Positions 1-9,683 of a stretch of DNA of 25,928 nucleotides are shown piece after piece (position 1 is the stretch's first letter; each line of letters begins with the position of its first letter). Both the position numbers and the translations under genes were made by a program. A model generated the notes under the pieces. The model did not search any database. It saw only the letters and a program-made list of their open reading frames with translations, and had not been told where the DNA came from. The stretch comes from a virus. Location: positions 1 through 25,928 of the IMG/VR virus record IMGVR_UViG_3300020417_002019; one strand, given 5' to 3'.

Positions 1-334
1 AGGTAACTCCTGGGCTAACAAGAAGACTTCCTTGAATAACTCTTGTGACAAAATTGGTTGGTGAAGTAATAATTACATCATAAACATGTCTTCCCCCAGG
101 AAGTAATGCAGTTGCGTTAGAATCCATAGACAGCATAATTTTTCCGTTAATTCTGTCAACGAATGATACGGACATAGTTCCAGTATTTGTACTGGAAAGG
201 GGGCTTTTCTTAATTGAACATGCCGCAGTGTAGTTAGTCAGGTTTAACTTCGTACCATTATCATTTGAAATGGTAATCGTTGCCTGAAAATCAGCATTTT
301 GCTCTACAACTAGGTTGATTATCTTTGCTGCCAT
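1..334 (-). CDS. small beta-rich virion structural protein, 3' end missing
   Basis: The reading frame opens at an ATG (332-334) beginning MAAKIINLVVEQNADFQA and stays open to the left edge, giving 111 codons of an incomplete gene. The visible part is rich in beta strands, with a DFQATITI strand, a NLTNYTAACSIKK strand and a GGRHVYDVIITS strand, followed by RVIQGSLLVSPGVT. This pattern (E/D-F-x-A-T-I...L-T-x-Y...Y-D-V-x-I/L...G-x-L-x-V-x-P-G-V-T) is a beta-sandwich type I recognise from small structural proteins of T4-like marine phages, and it resembles the N-terminal domain of some upper-baseplate proteins. The exact family is uncertain. It starts 13 bases after the stop of the 68-residue gene and has its own late promoter inside that gene's last codons. 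It was probably missed by simple ORF calling because it is truncated. Confidence 0.75.
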   Translation of the reverse strand, partial: MAAKIINLVVEQNADFQATITISNDNGTKLNLTNYTAACSIKKSPLSSTNTGTMSVSFVDRINGKIMLSMDSNATALLPGGRHVYDVIITSPTNFVTRVIQGSLLVSPGVT

Positions 335-347
335 AGCAAAAGTTCTT

Positions 348-554
348 TTATGTATTTAGCTTGTTAAGTATAAGGTGAAGAGCATCTTTGATTTCATCAA
401 TGTCCTTCTTCATATTATCAATATCTTTCTTTTCAGAAGTCAATCTCTTTTTTTCTGCCATGTAAGCATCAAACTCTACATTATCAACATTAATAACTGC
501 ATTGGTCTTCTCATCTCTGACAAGACCATTATTATCTTTAATTGGTTTAATCAT
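348..554 (-). CDS. 68-residue coiled-coil protein of the baseplate cluster
   Basis: A short protein whose ATG overlaps the TGA of the 2512-residue gene as ATGA (551-554), so translation is probably coupled to that gene. There is no convincing ribosome binding site; the nearest purine-rich motif, GAGGG, lies about 14 bases upstream. The N-terminal 30 residues (IKPIKDNNGLVRDEKTNAV...) contain an L-V-R-D-x-x-[TS]-x-A-[IV]-[IV]-N motif that I recall from small proteins of T4-like marine phages. Residues 34-66 are strongly charged with a heptad pattern (KKDIDNMKKDIDEIKDALHLIL), predicting one amphipathic helix that could oligomerise. No membrane segment or signal peptide is visible. Its function is unknown. 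Its position suggests a small baseplate component or an assembly helper for the preceding giant protein, but that is inference. Confidence 0.75.
   Translation of the reverse strand: MIKPIKDNNGLVRDEKTNAVINVDNVEFDAYMAEKKRLTSEKKDIDNMKKDIDEIKDALHLILNKLNT
353..359 (-). promoter_or_regulatory. T4-type late promoter CTAAATA, embedded in the end of the 68-aa gene
   Basis: On the minus strand the bases read GCTAAATACATAAAAGAAC. The CTAAATA core matches the T4 late promoter -10 element TATAAATA in its last six positions and matches the form used by cyanophages. It overlaps the last codons (Leu-Asn-Thr-stop) of the 68-residue gene and ends 18 bases before the ATG of the downstream gene. T4 late promoters are read by host RNA polymerase with phage sigma gp55 and the gp45 clamp; its use here is inferred from motif and position. 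Confidence 0.6.
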
Positions 555-3500
555 ATAGTTGCAATTACCCTCAAGTCCTTAATTTTTGGAACATACGAAC
601 AATTTGTTCCTGTCATAATAATTTTTATTTGGAATCCATCGAATAGTGGAACTTCTTTAGAAGTGTATTCGTAAGACATCAGGTCAGAAGGTGACGAAGA
701 AGGAATTACGAAAGTATCTGGCATTCCATCATTATTTTTCGGATCAATAATGTTTCCATTACTGTCAATATTATTAAAACCAGGCATGAATTCAAACAAC
801 TCTTGATTATCTGGAGTATCAGGTCTCAGGAGTCTGTACATAACAATGATTTCGTTAGATGCATCTCTGTAAGCATCGAAATAAACCTTAAGTCCAGTAG
901 AACCTTTTGCGAGTCTAATAACTCTAGAAACATAGATTGCAGAGTGTGGATCATCAAAAAGACTATTGACTCTCTTATCTGCAACGATGTTATCAATTGG
1001 TTTATCAATTCTATTCATAGTTGTCATAACATTGACTCTATCCAAGTCAATTACTGGAGAAACCTTAGTATCAGTTGTTGATAGGTTTATTTCCATTTCA
1101 AATGACTTGAATCCATTAGCACTTTGTAGATGCTCAACTTCATTCACCCTAGAAGCAATAATTCTTGGGGAATTGAATAGATTATTTGAATTCAAGGAAA
1201 TTGATTCAAATCCACTGCTACGGAATGGAGTTTCACCTCCATCAACACTAGTACCACTGACTGTTCTGATTTTTGCATCAATTATAGTAGATTCGGGAAG
1301 AAGTCTTTGTATGTTTGGTCTGATGCTATCGAATTGAATATTTTGTGTTGCTTTTGGACCACCAAGAGTATTCGATCCTGATGCAGAAATATTCATATCA
1401 TATGTTCCACCAGTCTTAGACTCATTAAAGTGTAGTTTTGGTGGACCAAATAGTCTATCCTTACCATTTTCATTTGTAATAATCTTAATATGATAATTAT
1501 CCATCTCTATTGGATACTTGGAAGAATCGACTGAACTAAACGAGTGAGTTCTATTAATTCTTCTCAAAGATACACCATTAAATTCATACTTGAATACTGG
1601 TGAACCTGCTGGATGCAAACTAACTACAACCATAGGATAAACATCACCAATAGGTGGTTCATCAATTGCTCTTGTGATACCACTCAACTGTTTAAGTGTA
1701 GTATCTACTGAGGTATACTTGATAATTTCATGATTGATTTTAATGAAACCTGGATTATCAACAGTAACTGGTAGATTTTCAAACGAAGTGAAGATTCCAA
1801 CGTTAGAAAGTTGAATTGCACCAGTAGATGACTGATTATAGTCAGTACCTAGTTTTTCTGGAGAAACATCTGGTTCAATTCCATACAGAGTAACTTTGTT
1901 GGAAATGTCATACATACCATGATTATTATGATTAACCTTGAAGTGAAGACCATCAGATAGTGTCTCAGTATAATTCACATATCCATTAGTAATGGTAGAG
2001 ATACCGTTTGAAGGATTTACATAGGAGATTTCATTTCCGATACCAGAATCATTAAGTTCATCTTGTACTTGGTCAACAATGATTGAATTAAATGCTGTGA
2101 TAACACCAACATCATTTGGTATAGAAAGAATTAGATTTTGTCCAAAGTTTCCAGTATATTGTGCATCAACTGTTAGGGTGTCTCCCTTTGCATATCCAGT
2201 TCCACCAATTGCTACTGTTGCTGCAACAGCAACACCGTTTTCAACTGTGAGATTTACTTTACCACCAAATCCTCTACCATTAATCGTTGTTAGTGGAGCA
2301 AGATTGTATGTTGCATTTGCTGTATAACCAATACCAGAGTTGGTTACTGAAAGTTCACTTCCAATACCAATAGTTCCAACAATACTCTTAAGTTTTGCAG
2401 AGAAGTTTGGATAGTTTGCTTGGAATATGCTTGTTCCAGGAATCAAATTGGTTACATCATTAGATGTCAAACTTCCAGACATACCAACCAGTACTTCTTT
2501 GGAGTATGAAACGATTGGATTTGGTCTCAATGAAGCAATCTGTCTATTACCTACACCCAAATCTGGGTTGTAGAAACGGAAACTTCCAGTTTGTGAAGTA
2601 AATTCTGCTCTATAAAGATTGAATTTAAGGTCTTCAAGTTGTGATGGTTCCCATGTTGCACCATTTTGTGACTTGAATAGTGAACCAAGTGAAGGTTGCT
2701 GAGAAACGATAATCTTCTCTGCTTCTGGTTTGTTGCTGGTTGAAACATCAACCTCAGTCATTCTAGAAATCCAAACATTATACTCATTAGAGTTTGAAAT
2801 CAGAACTAGGGCATAATCATTGCCACCTTCTAAGAATACTGGTGCAGGGAAAGTAAATGTTGTTGGTACAGAAGCATCATTAGACACATTAACTTGACTT
2901 GGATCGAGACTAATCTCACCAAAGGGTAAAATTTCCTGTGTTGGTTGACCAAGTTCAGAAGTTCTGATTTCCAATGTAATTGGAATGCTTCCTGGGTCAA
3001 TTGACTGGAAGTATATTTCACACTTAGTAATAAACACTCCATTGTTATCAAGAACTTGGAATGTTTGAGCAAGTGGGTCAATCCATCTAGTTCTTACTCT
3101 AGAAGTTTGAAGTCTATTTCTAGTGATTGTATTAGCAACCGTTGCTGTCTCTGTTTCGGTTAGGGTTCTGTTCTCATTTCTAATGATTCTTTCAACTTCA
3201 GCATTTCTAATTCTCAGAGTGGTATTTTCAACATTGTCAATGTTTCCACTAGCAGTGAAGTTAGACTCTGCCATGCTATCAGAGATACCAACAATCTCAG
3301 TATTTGTTGGACTGGTAGTAACCTTAAGAGTTTTAGTTCCAGTTTCAAACGTTGGGTTTGATGGAATTGTTGGGTCTGGGATGAAGAAAGATGCAATAAG
3401 TGTTCCTGCAGAATCAGAAATTAATCTGATATCAGAAACAGTTGCAACTGCATTGCTAGAAGAACCAACAAGTTGCATATCCTTTACGATAGAACCAAAG

Positions 3501-6500
3501 AATCTTGAATCTGCCTGATTCTCAAGACTTGCAGTATCAACGTTAAGAACAGTGGTAGTTGATGAATAAGATGAAGATAGAGTGCTATTTGGGTTGTATG
3601 GGTTCTCTTTAAACGTTTCAGTTGGAGTATTATATGGACCATACTTGTGATTTTGCTGTGCAAGACGGAAAGTAATAGATCTATTTGTTCCAGAAACAGG
3701 GACGAATCCAGTAACAGTTTCACCTTCTTGGAAAGTTCCACTTGTCATTCTGATTTCGATTAATTTTGGAACCATAAATGTGGTTACATCAGTATTATCG
3801 AAGAATGTGTAGAATCTAGTAGATGGTTTTAGTCTTCTAGCAACTGCCTCAACGTTTCTGGACCTCATCAAGGTAATAAGAACTCTAGAAACAAGTCTGT
3901 CACCTAGATTAACACTGTCGAATCTCTCAGTTACACCAAACTGAATTCCCTGTCTAGACTGTTGGGTTGTTGTGGTGGTAGTTCTATTTCTAAACTGAGT
4001 AAATGAATCCTCCCAAGTAGTTGTAGTAGTTCTACTCCACCAGTCATTGGTAGTGCTTGTATTGACGACTCTGGAACCATTTTGAACCTCAGTAATGACA
4101 GGTCCTTCTACGTTACTGACACCAACCCAGTTAGTTTCCCATACATTCCAATTGACAGGGGAAAGACCAGTATTTGTATCTGCACCAACAGCAAGCATTG
4201 ATGCTTCAAAGTTGCCCTCAACATCATCGGTTCTTTCAGTTCTTCTTGTCTCTACCCAAGTATCTGTGGATGGATTGAGTTCAATGCTACCAATCCAACT
4301 TGGTGTGTTGAATGGGTTAACATTCTCAACTCTTGTAGCAAATTTATTTTCAACGTAGATTTTGTCAGTATAATCTAGAGTAACTACGTCATTTATTCTC
4401 TTGACGTTACTATTGCCCAAGTCAGTAGCAAATCTTAAATCAACATCAGGATTAGATGTTGTTCCAATACCAATGACTGCTTCAGAACCAACAACCAAGT
4501 CTACAGAAGTTGTGTAGTGTTGTGGTCTCAAGTAACCATAAGCAGTATCTACAGATGCTCTGTAAACTGGGTTTGATAGGTCACCACCATCATAAGACTT
4601 AAAGTTGTCTACAAAGAAACCTGACTTAAATCTATCAAGTCCAGTCTGTGGGTCTCTAATTGTAAGGTTCTTAGTATCTGTCTCAAGGAGTGACAATGAA
4701 CTGTAATATTCAACGTTAGATAGTCTATCTTCAAGTCTAGAGATATCCTTCATGGTATATCTCTTATGAGTTGATAATGAAACTCTTACATCTTTAACAT
4801 TATACAAGTATGCTGGATAGTAGATTGTTGCTACTTCTAACGCAGAATCTAGTTGGTTTGGTGCCTTTGGTGCCAATGATGGGACACCATTGTTGATAGT
4901 AAATGTCCCTTCCTTAGTCAGGAATAACTTATCAATTCTGGGTAGATAATAATTGTAGGAAAGATTAATTGTTCTATCTTTTGCTACAATTGAATTTGAT
5001 GAGTTTGAATTGAGTTCAAATAGTCTTGCATTAAACTCAAATGGAGACCTATCTGCAGTTGATACATCAAATGAAGATACTCTTGGTCTTAAATCAATCA
5101 TGTCAGAGTTTCTGACACCTTGTATAGTAGCAATATCTTCACTATACCTATCTCTTCCATAAGAATCTACAGATACAAAATCTCCTTCAGAAGAAGGTTC
5201 AATTGAATATGAATTGTAGATTACTCTAATCTTTCTGCTTGGTGCAGATGCAGAAGACTTTCTAATAAGTCTAGCATAATCATAAAGTTCTGGTCTTTGA
5301 CCATTGTCGAGAATAAAGTTCTCTTTTATGTTCTTATCACCAACATCAACAGCATTGACAGTACCAACTATATTGGTCTCTTGGAATGTAACTTCTTCAT
5401 TTATAGAGAATCTATTTTCATTCAGATAAACAATCTCTACAACATTGTTACCATCAGACTGTACAAATGCAGCAACTGCTCCAGTAGTAGAACCAATTAC
5501 TCGTTCACCTCTAATTAGGTTTGCAATGCTAGAATTTAAAGCACTAAAGTGAATTCTAGGAAGTGTGGGGTCAGCTATTGTTGATGACTCATAAATTCCC
5601 ATGACGTTAATAACATCAGGGACATTCAGTGAAATATCTTTATCTTGTACTCTTAATCCATAGTATGAACTATTGACTAGTCCATCATCAAGTGTGGTTC
5701 TTCCAATACCAGATGAAGTTTTTGTTGAACCATTAATAACTAAACTTTCGCATCTGTTGTATATTTTTGCTTTTTCAGTAGCATTTACCTTTTTAAATGT
5801 TACTGTAAGAATTGCAGATCCATTCTGAACTAGGTTTGTTAAACCAATGGTTCTTCCAGATACAGATACTTTTTGACTGTTGAGTGGTTCAATATCACCA
5901 CCAACATATGCGAGACTATAGTCTTCTTCATCAAATGGTTCTAGTGTTAAATCAATATCCGACTCCAAAGTTGCCGAGAAAGCATTCGACGCAACAGTGA
6001 CATTATATGATTTTCTAATAATGATTGATGATGTGCTTAAATCTAAACTTTCTACATTCTTATTGTTTAATTCAGCATATAGGAAAGCATTTGAAGTATT
6101 AAGAACTTCCAGAGATACTTTCTTAAAATCATTAGCAGTAATACCAACTGTTGGTAAATCACCATCAACTTGATTTGCTATATTAGGGGTAACTGCAAGT
6201 TTTAATTGACTATTAGTTACTTCAATAACTTTATTGAAAGTTGGAATTGTAAAACCTTGCTTTGTATAACTTACAATATCACCAGTTTGAATTCCTACAA
6301 ATGGTGTTTGGGCAGAACTAGTTACAGTACTTACACCAACAGACCCCGCACTAATAGTAAACTGAGCACCAGGTTCTGTCAGTATTGTTGACTGGGAAAG
6401 AATTGGGTCTGCCGTAAATGTGCCAAGACCAACACTGTAATTATCCGCAGCAATCTGATGAACATCTGCTAATGAGAAGTCACGAATATTCGTAATAATT

Positions 6501-8089
6501 CTACCATCTGGAATACCATCGAATGATAATGACTCTTCTTTCTTAAATGTTCCAGAAACTTGATACAGTTTTACCAAGTTTGATGCAACAACATCTTCTA
6601 CAACAAATCCACTGGCACCACTTGAATTACCTTCAATGTACGTTGATTTTGATAGATTTGCTGTTGTGTTTAAACGTAATACAGTATATGTTTGAACATC
6701 ATACAATGATGCCTCAAACTGAGTTTTTGAATCCTCATATGCTGCATTTCTCAGTTTTAAATCATAGATTCTCGCAATACCAATCTTTTGACCAGATTTC
6801 ACACCACTAACTGATGTTCTGCTATCATAAAGTTCTACATGGGAAGTGCTTCCAAATCCAACAGGAGCAGAACCATTAACGTTATCAATAAAAATTTGTC
6901 TACCAACACTAAATGGTATTGCTTGATTTTCTGCTTTATCTGTAGTTCTTGTCTTATCAAAATCAATAATTGTAGTATCAATAGTTTCTATTGAATATCC
7001 ACGAACTACTGCTTTACCTGGAGATATAAGTAAAGAACCCAAATCATCATTAGGTGTATTTCCTGATTTGGTTGCCTGAGTCTCATTAAATATACCATTA
7101 TTACCAATTCTGTCATTTAGTGACTCTCTGACAGATAGTGAAAATGGTCTTACATAATAATCTCCAGACTCATCATAAGTTCTTCTTGCCAACTCATCTC
7201 TGATGAGATTATAATTGCTTTCTTTTACGAAACTTTGTAGTTTTCCATCTTCAACTCTTAAGAGTTCTACAAAATTTTCATCATTAAAGTCATCAATTTC
7301 TTTTTTAATTAGTGTGAGACCAAATTCTAGTCTATCGGCACCAGGTGCAGAGAAATTAGAGAATCCCTGTGCATTATCAAATAAATCTTCGTAAGAATTT
7401 GAAGCAACTGCTAATTCTTCATTAACTAGAAGTCCAACTCTATATGAAGGAGTATTTGAATACTGGTCTAAAATAACTGTTTGTGGTTTTACCTCTACAA
7501 AAAATCCTCTGACAAAATAAACACCAGAGGCAATCTTTACTGCAGAACCAGTCGCAGTAGAGTTTTGAATAATTGTAGTTGCAAATGTAGATCCATCCCT
7601 AATAGCAGAAACACCATAAAAAATGTCTTCTTCTGCTACGAGATTTTCACCATCTAAAAACTTATCAGTGAAAAAGTCATTATTACTTGAACTCTGATAC
7701 TTAAGATATAGTGTAAAATTATCTCTTTCTGATTCTGCGTTGGTGATAAATCCTTCAATCTTTGCCTTTACACCACTAGTATCACCTCTAATTGTTTTAC
7801 CAATTAGACTGCTAATGTATAATGATACTGGTATGCCTAAGTGAGATTCATCAATTTGAACAGATGTGTATTGTGAATCATAAGCAACCTGACCAGGAAT
7901 TACGACAGAACCTTCTTTAAAGAAGTGCTGTCCAAATTTTTCAATTTGATTCTGTAGGATGGATTGTAGAGTGGTTAACTCTCTTGCCTGTAATGGAGTT
8001 GCAGGTTTAAATAGAACTCTTTGATAATTTTTGCTAGAGTCAAAATCATCAAAATATGGAGATACATTTAGATTAGTATTCTGTGGCAT
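551..8089 (-). CDS. giant DUF4815-family virion structural protein (2512 aa), likely baseplate/tail-fibre component
   Basis: The N-terminus (NVSPYFDDFDSSKNYQRVLF, then PLQARELTTLQSILQNQIEKFG and FKEGSVVIPGQ) is the signature I recognise for DUF4815 proteins of T4-like cyanophages; that region covers roughly residues 1-600. Further modules: two Thr runs between Trp residues (about 1350-1380); an LGDRLVSRVLITLMRSRNVE segment followed by LKPSTRFYTFFDNTDV (about 1395-1440); a WIDPLAQTFQV segment (about 1675) running through VPTTFTFPAPVFLEGGNDYA to FKSQNGATWEPSQ (about 1815); two G-x-G-Y modules (about 1915-1970); HNNHGMYDISNKV (about 2050); and a GFIKINHEIIKY module (about 2107-2140). The C-terminus (about 2385-2512) is a VSRVIRLAKGSTGLKVYFDAYR domain. 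It begins 6 bases after the gp8 stop, with GGAG about 12 bases upstream. It sits where T4 carries genes 9-10, so it is probably an outer wedge or fibre-linking protein, but I see no clear T4 gp9 or gp10 homology. Confidence 0.88.
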   Translation of the reverse strand: MPQNTNLNVSPYFDDFDSSKNYQRVLFKPATPLQARELTTLQSILQNQIEKFGQHFFKEGSVVIPGQVAYDSQYTSVQIDESHLGIPVSLYISSLIGKTIRGDTSGVKAKIEGFITNAESERDNFTLYLKYQSSSNNDFFTDKFLDGENLVAEEDIFYGVSAIRDGSTFATTIIQNSTATGSAVKIASGVYFVRGFFVEVKPQTVILDQYSNTPSYRVGLLVNEELAVASNSYEDLFDNAQGFSNFSAPGADRLEFGLTLIKKEIDDFNDENFVELLRVEDGKLQSFVKESNYNLIRDELARRTYDESGDYYVRPFSLSVRESLNDRIGNNGIFNETQATKSGNTPNDDLGSLLISPGKAVVRGYSIETIDTTIIDFDKTRTTDKAENQAIPFSVGRQIFIDNVNGSAPVGFGSTSHVELYDSRTSVSGVKSGQKIGIARIYDLKLRNAAYEDSKTQFEASLYDVQTYTVLRLNTTANLSKSTYIEGNSSGASGFVVEDVVASNLVKLYQVSGTFKKEESLSFDGIPDGRIITNIRDFSLADVHQIAADNYSVGLGTFTADPILSQSTILTEPGAQFTISAGSVGVSTVTSSAQTPFVGIQTGDIVSYTKQGFTIPTFNKVIEVTNSQLKLAVTPNIANQVDGDLPTVGITANDFKKVSLEVLNTSNAFLYAELNNKNVESLDLSTSSIIIRKSYNVTVASNAFSATLESDIDLTLEPFDEEDYSLAYVGGDIEPLNSQKVSVSGRTIGLTNLVQNGSAILTVTFKKVNATEKAKIYNRCESLVINGSTKTSSGIGRTTLDDGLVNSSYYGLRVQDKDISLNVPDVINVMGIYESSTIADPTLPRIHFSALNSSIANLIRGERVIGSTTGAVAAFVQSDGNNVVEIVYLNENRFSINEEVTFQETNIVGTVNAVDVGDKNIKENFILDNGQRPELYDYARLIRKSSASAPSRKIRVIYNSYSIEPSSEGDFVSVDSYGRDRYSEDIATIQGVRNSDMIDLRPRVSSFDVSTADRSPFEFNARLFELNSNSSNSIVAKDRTINLSYNYYLPRIDKLFLTKEGTFTINNGVPSLAPKAPNQLDSALEVATIYYPAYLYNVKDVRVSLSTHKRYTMKDISRLEDRLSNVEYYSSLSLLETDTKNLTIRDPQTGLDRFKSGFFVDNFKSYDGGDLSNPVYRASVDTAYGYLRPQHYTTSVDLVVGSEAVIGIGTTSNPDVDLRFATDLGNSNVKRINDVVTLDYTDKIYVENKFATRVENVNPFNTPSWIGSIELNPSTDTWVETRRTERTDDVEGNFEASMLAVGADTNTGLSPVNWNVWETNWVGVSNVEGPVITEVQNGSRVVNTSTTNDWWSRTTTTTWEDSFTQFRNRTTTTTTQQSRQGIQFGVTERFDSVNLGDRLVSRVLITLMRSRNVEAVARRLKPSTRFYTFFDNTDVTTFMVPKLIEIRMTSGTFQEGETVTGFVPVSGTNRSITFRLAQQNHKYGPYNTPTETFKENPYNPNSTLSSSYSSTTTVLNVDTASLENQADSRFFGSIVKDMQLVGSSSNAVATVSDIRLISDSAGTLIASFFIPDPTIPSNPTFETGTKTLKVTTSPTNTEIVGISDSMAESNFTASGNIDNVENTTLRIRNAEVERIIRNENRTLTETETATVANTITRNRLQTSRVRTRWIDPLAQTFQVLDNNGVFITKCEIYFQSIDPGSIPITLEIRTSELGQPTQEILPFGEISLDPSQVNVSNDASVPTTFTFPAPVFLEGGNDYALVLISNSNEYNVWISRMTEVDVSTSNKPEAEKIIVSQQPSLGSLFKSQNGATWEPSQLEDLKFNLYRAEFTSQTGSFRFYNPDLGVGNRQIASLRPNPIVSYSKEVLVGMSGSLTSNDVTNLIPGTSIFQANYPNFSAKLKSIVGTIGIGSELSVTNSGIGYTANATYNLAPLTTINGRGFGGKVNLTVENGVAVAATVAIGGTGYAKGDTLTVDAQYTGNFGQNLILSIPNDVGVITAFNSIIVDQVQDELNDSGIGNEISYVNPSNGISTITNGYVNYTETLSDGLHFKVNHNNHGMYDISNKVTLYGIEPDVSPEKLGTDYNQSSTGAIQLSNVGIFTSFENLPVTVDNPGFIKINHEIIKYTSVDTTLKQLSGITRAIDEPPIGDVYPMVVVSLHPAGSPVFKYEFNGVSLRRINRTHSFSSVDSSKYPIEMDNYHIKIITNENGKDRLFGPPKLHFNESKTGGTYDMNISASGSNTLGGPKATQNIQFDSIRPNIQRLLPESTIIDAKIRTVSGTSVDGGETPFRSSGFESISLNSNNLFNSPRIIASRVNEVEHLQSANGFKSFEMEINLSTTDTKVSPVIDLDRVNVMTTMNRIDKPIDNIVADKRVNSLFDDPHSAIYVSRVIRLAKGSTGLKVYFDAYRDASNEIIVMYRLLRPDTPDNQELFEFMPGFNNIDSNGNIIDPKNNDGMPDTFVIPSSSPSDLMSYEYTSKEVPLFDGFQIKIIMTGTNCSYVPKIKDLRVIATI

Positions 8090-8095
8090 TTGACT

Positions 8096-9661
8096 TTAGA
8101 ACTCCAATACGATTTTAATATCTTCTTTTTGGCTTGTGGACCTGGGGATTGCCCTTCTATTATCAATATAGATGATTTCACCAGATTTTTTGTTGTATTC
8201 TGCTGATGAAATTCCAGCCACAAAGTTGCTTCCCAACTGATATGTCCTATTATTTATTACGGTACTAATACCCGTAAAGTTTGTGTCAATACTAAGTGCT
8301 GGACCAATAATTTTTCCACAATTAATACTAAATGATCCACCACCAGCAATTGATGATGAGAAGTCATTAATTTTATAGTTTACACCTTCAGTTGCTAGTC
8401 CAACTGGTTGGTAGTATTTGAGAACACCTGTTACATTATCCCAAGAAGCAACAAATCCAATAGCAGTTACACCTAAACCAGTGGTTTGTGTAATAATTGA
8501 ATCAACTGGATATGTAGTCTGTGTAGTAACACCAGACAATTTCATAGAATTCAATGCACTTACTTCACCAGTTGTAAGTCTTTCTGTGTCACTACCAAGA
8601 ATCATTGGATTTTTGACAATTCCTACTCTAGCAAAATCGTTTCCTAGAATAATATCTGGGTTTGACTCATCAGTTAAGTAACGGGAATATATCAGAACTC
8701 TATAGGAACCAAGTTCTCTGTAAATATCAGATCCATGTCCACCTTTTGGTGGAATAATTACATTGAAAGTTGATAATGAACCAGAGTTAGAAAGTTCTGA
8801 TGGGATTCCAGGAGCACCTGGTTTAAACTCAATAATGCCTTTTGTATAACCACTTCCACCATCAGTAACAAATACCTCGGATACTTTACCAAATGAATCA
8901 ACAGTAATAGTTGCCTTTCCTCCTTCACCGTCACCCAAAATAGGAATATTTGTAAATGACTTTGAGATTGGTTGATATCCAATACCTCTATTAGTGATTG
9001 TAATAATTTCTACCTTACCATCGATTGCATTATTTTTAGTAGAGATGCTTTCTCCCGTTGTTCCCCAATTTTCTGGCACGGGAATAAATTCGATAGAATC
9101 GAATTTCACAATCTCTGATGGTTTTACAGTGAATAGATACTTCCAAATATAACCATCACCACTGGTGCCTGCTGGTCTTGGTTCTAAATCAACAAAAGTT
9201 GGTTGGTCAAATGATGGTCTGCCCTTTGGGTTTTCTGGGTCAGTACCATTTTGTAAGCAAATGTAAACTCTAAAGTCCTCATTAATAACGTAGAAGTTAG
9301 CTGAGTAAAGACTTGGTTGATTTGTTACAGGGGTAACATTATAGATGTTGTAATCATGACGATACATCTCATAGGTAGAACCAGAAACCCAGTTCACCTT
9401 CCTAATCATTCTTCTAACATCTTGCTTGGTCACTTTCTTCATAGCAAGAATACTTTCCTTAATGGAATTTTCTTCCTCAAATCCATCAACTGGAGCAGGA
9501 CCATCGTTCCAGTCTGGGGAACCACCTGCCTGAACATCCAGACTATTTGGTTGACCAATAAAGGTATAGTAAGTGTTAGCAGTGTTACCTACCGAAACCA
9601 AACTATTGACGAAGGTTTCGGCGTTCATCACTCTAAATTGTTCAGTAATTATCGCAGGCAT
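8096..9661 (-). CDS. 8: baseplate wedge subunit gp8 (521 aa)
   Basis: Homologue of T4 gp8, the dimeric wedge protein that joins gp6, gp7 and gp10 in the T4 baseplate. Recalled T4 landmarks align in order: an N-terminal FRVMNAETFVNSL segment (T4 has a similar FRTEKMLNFYNSI); RVYICLQN; GDGYIWKYLF at about 165-174 (T4 GDGYVWEYLFEI); FARVGIVKNPM in the middle (T4 FRQISIITNPL); and the C-terminus GEIIYIDNRR...EDIKIVLEF (T4 GEMIYMENRP...EEINILFTF). It is much longer than T4 gp8 (334 residues). Part of the difference is an insertion after the GDGYIWKYLF block carrying two G-x-G-Y modules (about 222-290), shared with its giant neighbours. A late promoter lies 22 bases before the ATG and no strong ribosome binding site is seen. 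It heads a unit with the 2512- and 68-residue genes. Confidence 0.92.
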   Translation of the reverse strand: MPAIITEQFRVMNAETFVNSLVSVGNTANTYYTFIGQPNSLDVQAGGSPDWNDGPAPVDGFEEENSIKESILAMKKVTKQDVRRMIRKVNWVSGSTYEMYRHDYNIYNVTPVTNQPSLYSANFYVINEDFRVYICLQNGTDPENPKGRPSFDQPTFVDLEPRPAGTSGDGYIWKYLFTVKPSEIVKFDSIEFIPVPENWGTTGESISTKNNAIDGKVEIITITNRGIGYQPISKSFTNIPILGDGEGGKATITVDSFGKVSEVFVTDGGSGYTKGIIEFKPGAPGIPSELSNSGSLSTFNVIIPPKGGHGSDIYRELGSYRVLIYSRYLTDESNPDIILGNDFARVGIVKNPMILGSDTERLTTGEVSALNSMKLSGVTTQTTYPVDSIITQTTGLGVTAIGFVASWDNVTGVLKYYQPVGLATEGVNYKINDFSSSIAGGGSFSINCGKIIGPALSIDTNFTGISTVINNRTYQLGSNFVAGISSAEYNKKSGEIIYIDNRRAIPRSTSQKEDIKIVLEF

Positions 9662-9683
9662 TTTACTAGGATACTTTTTCTTT

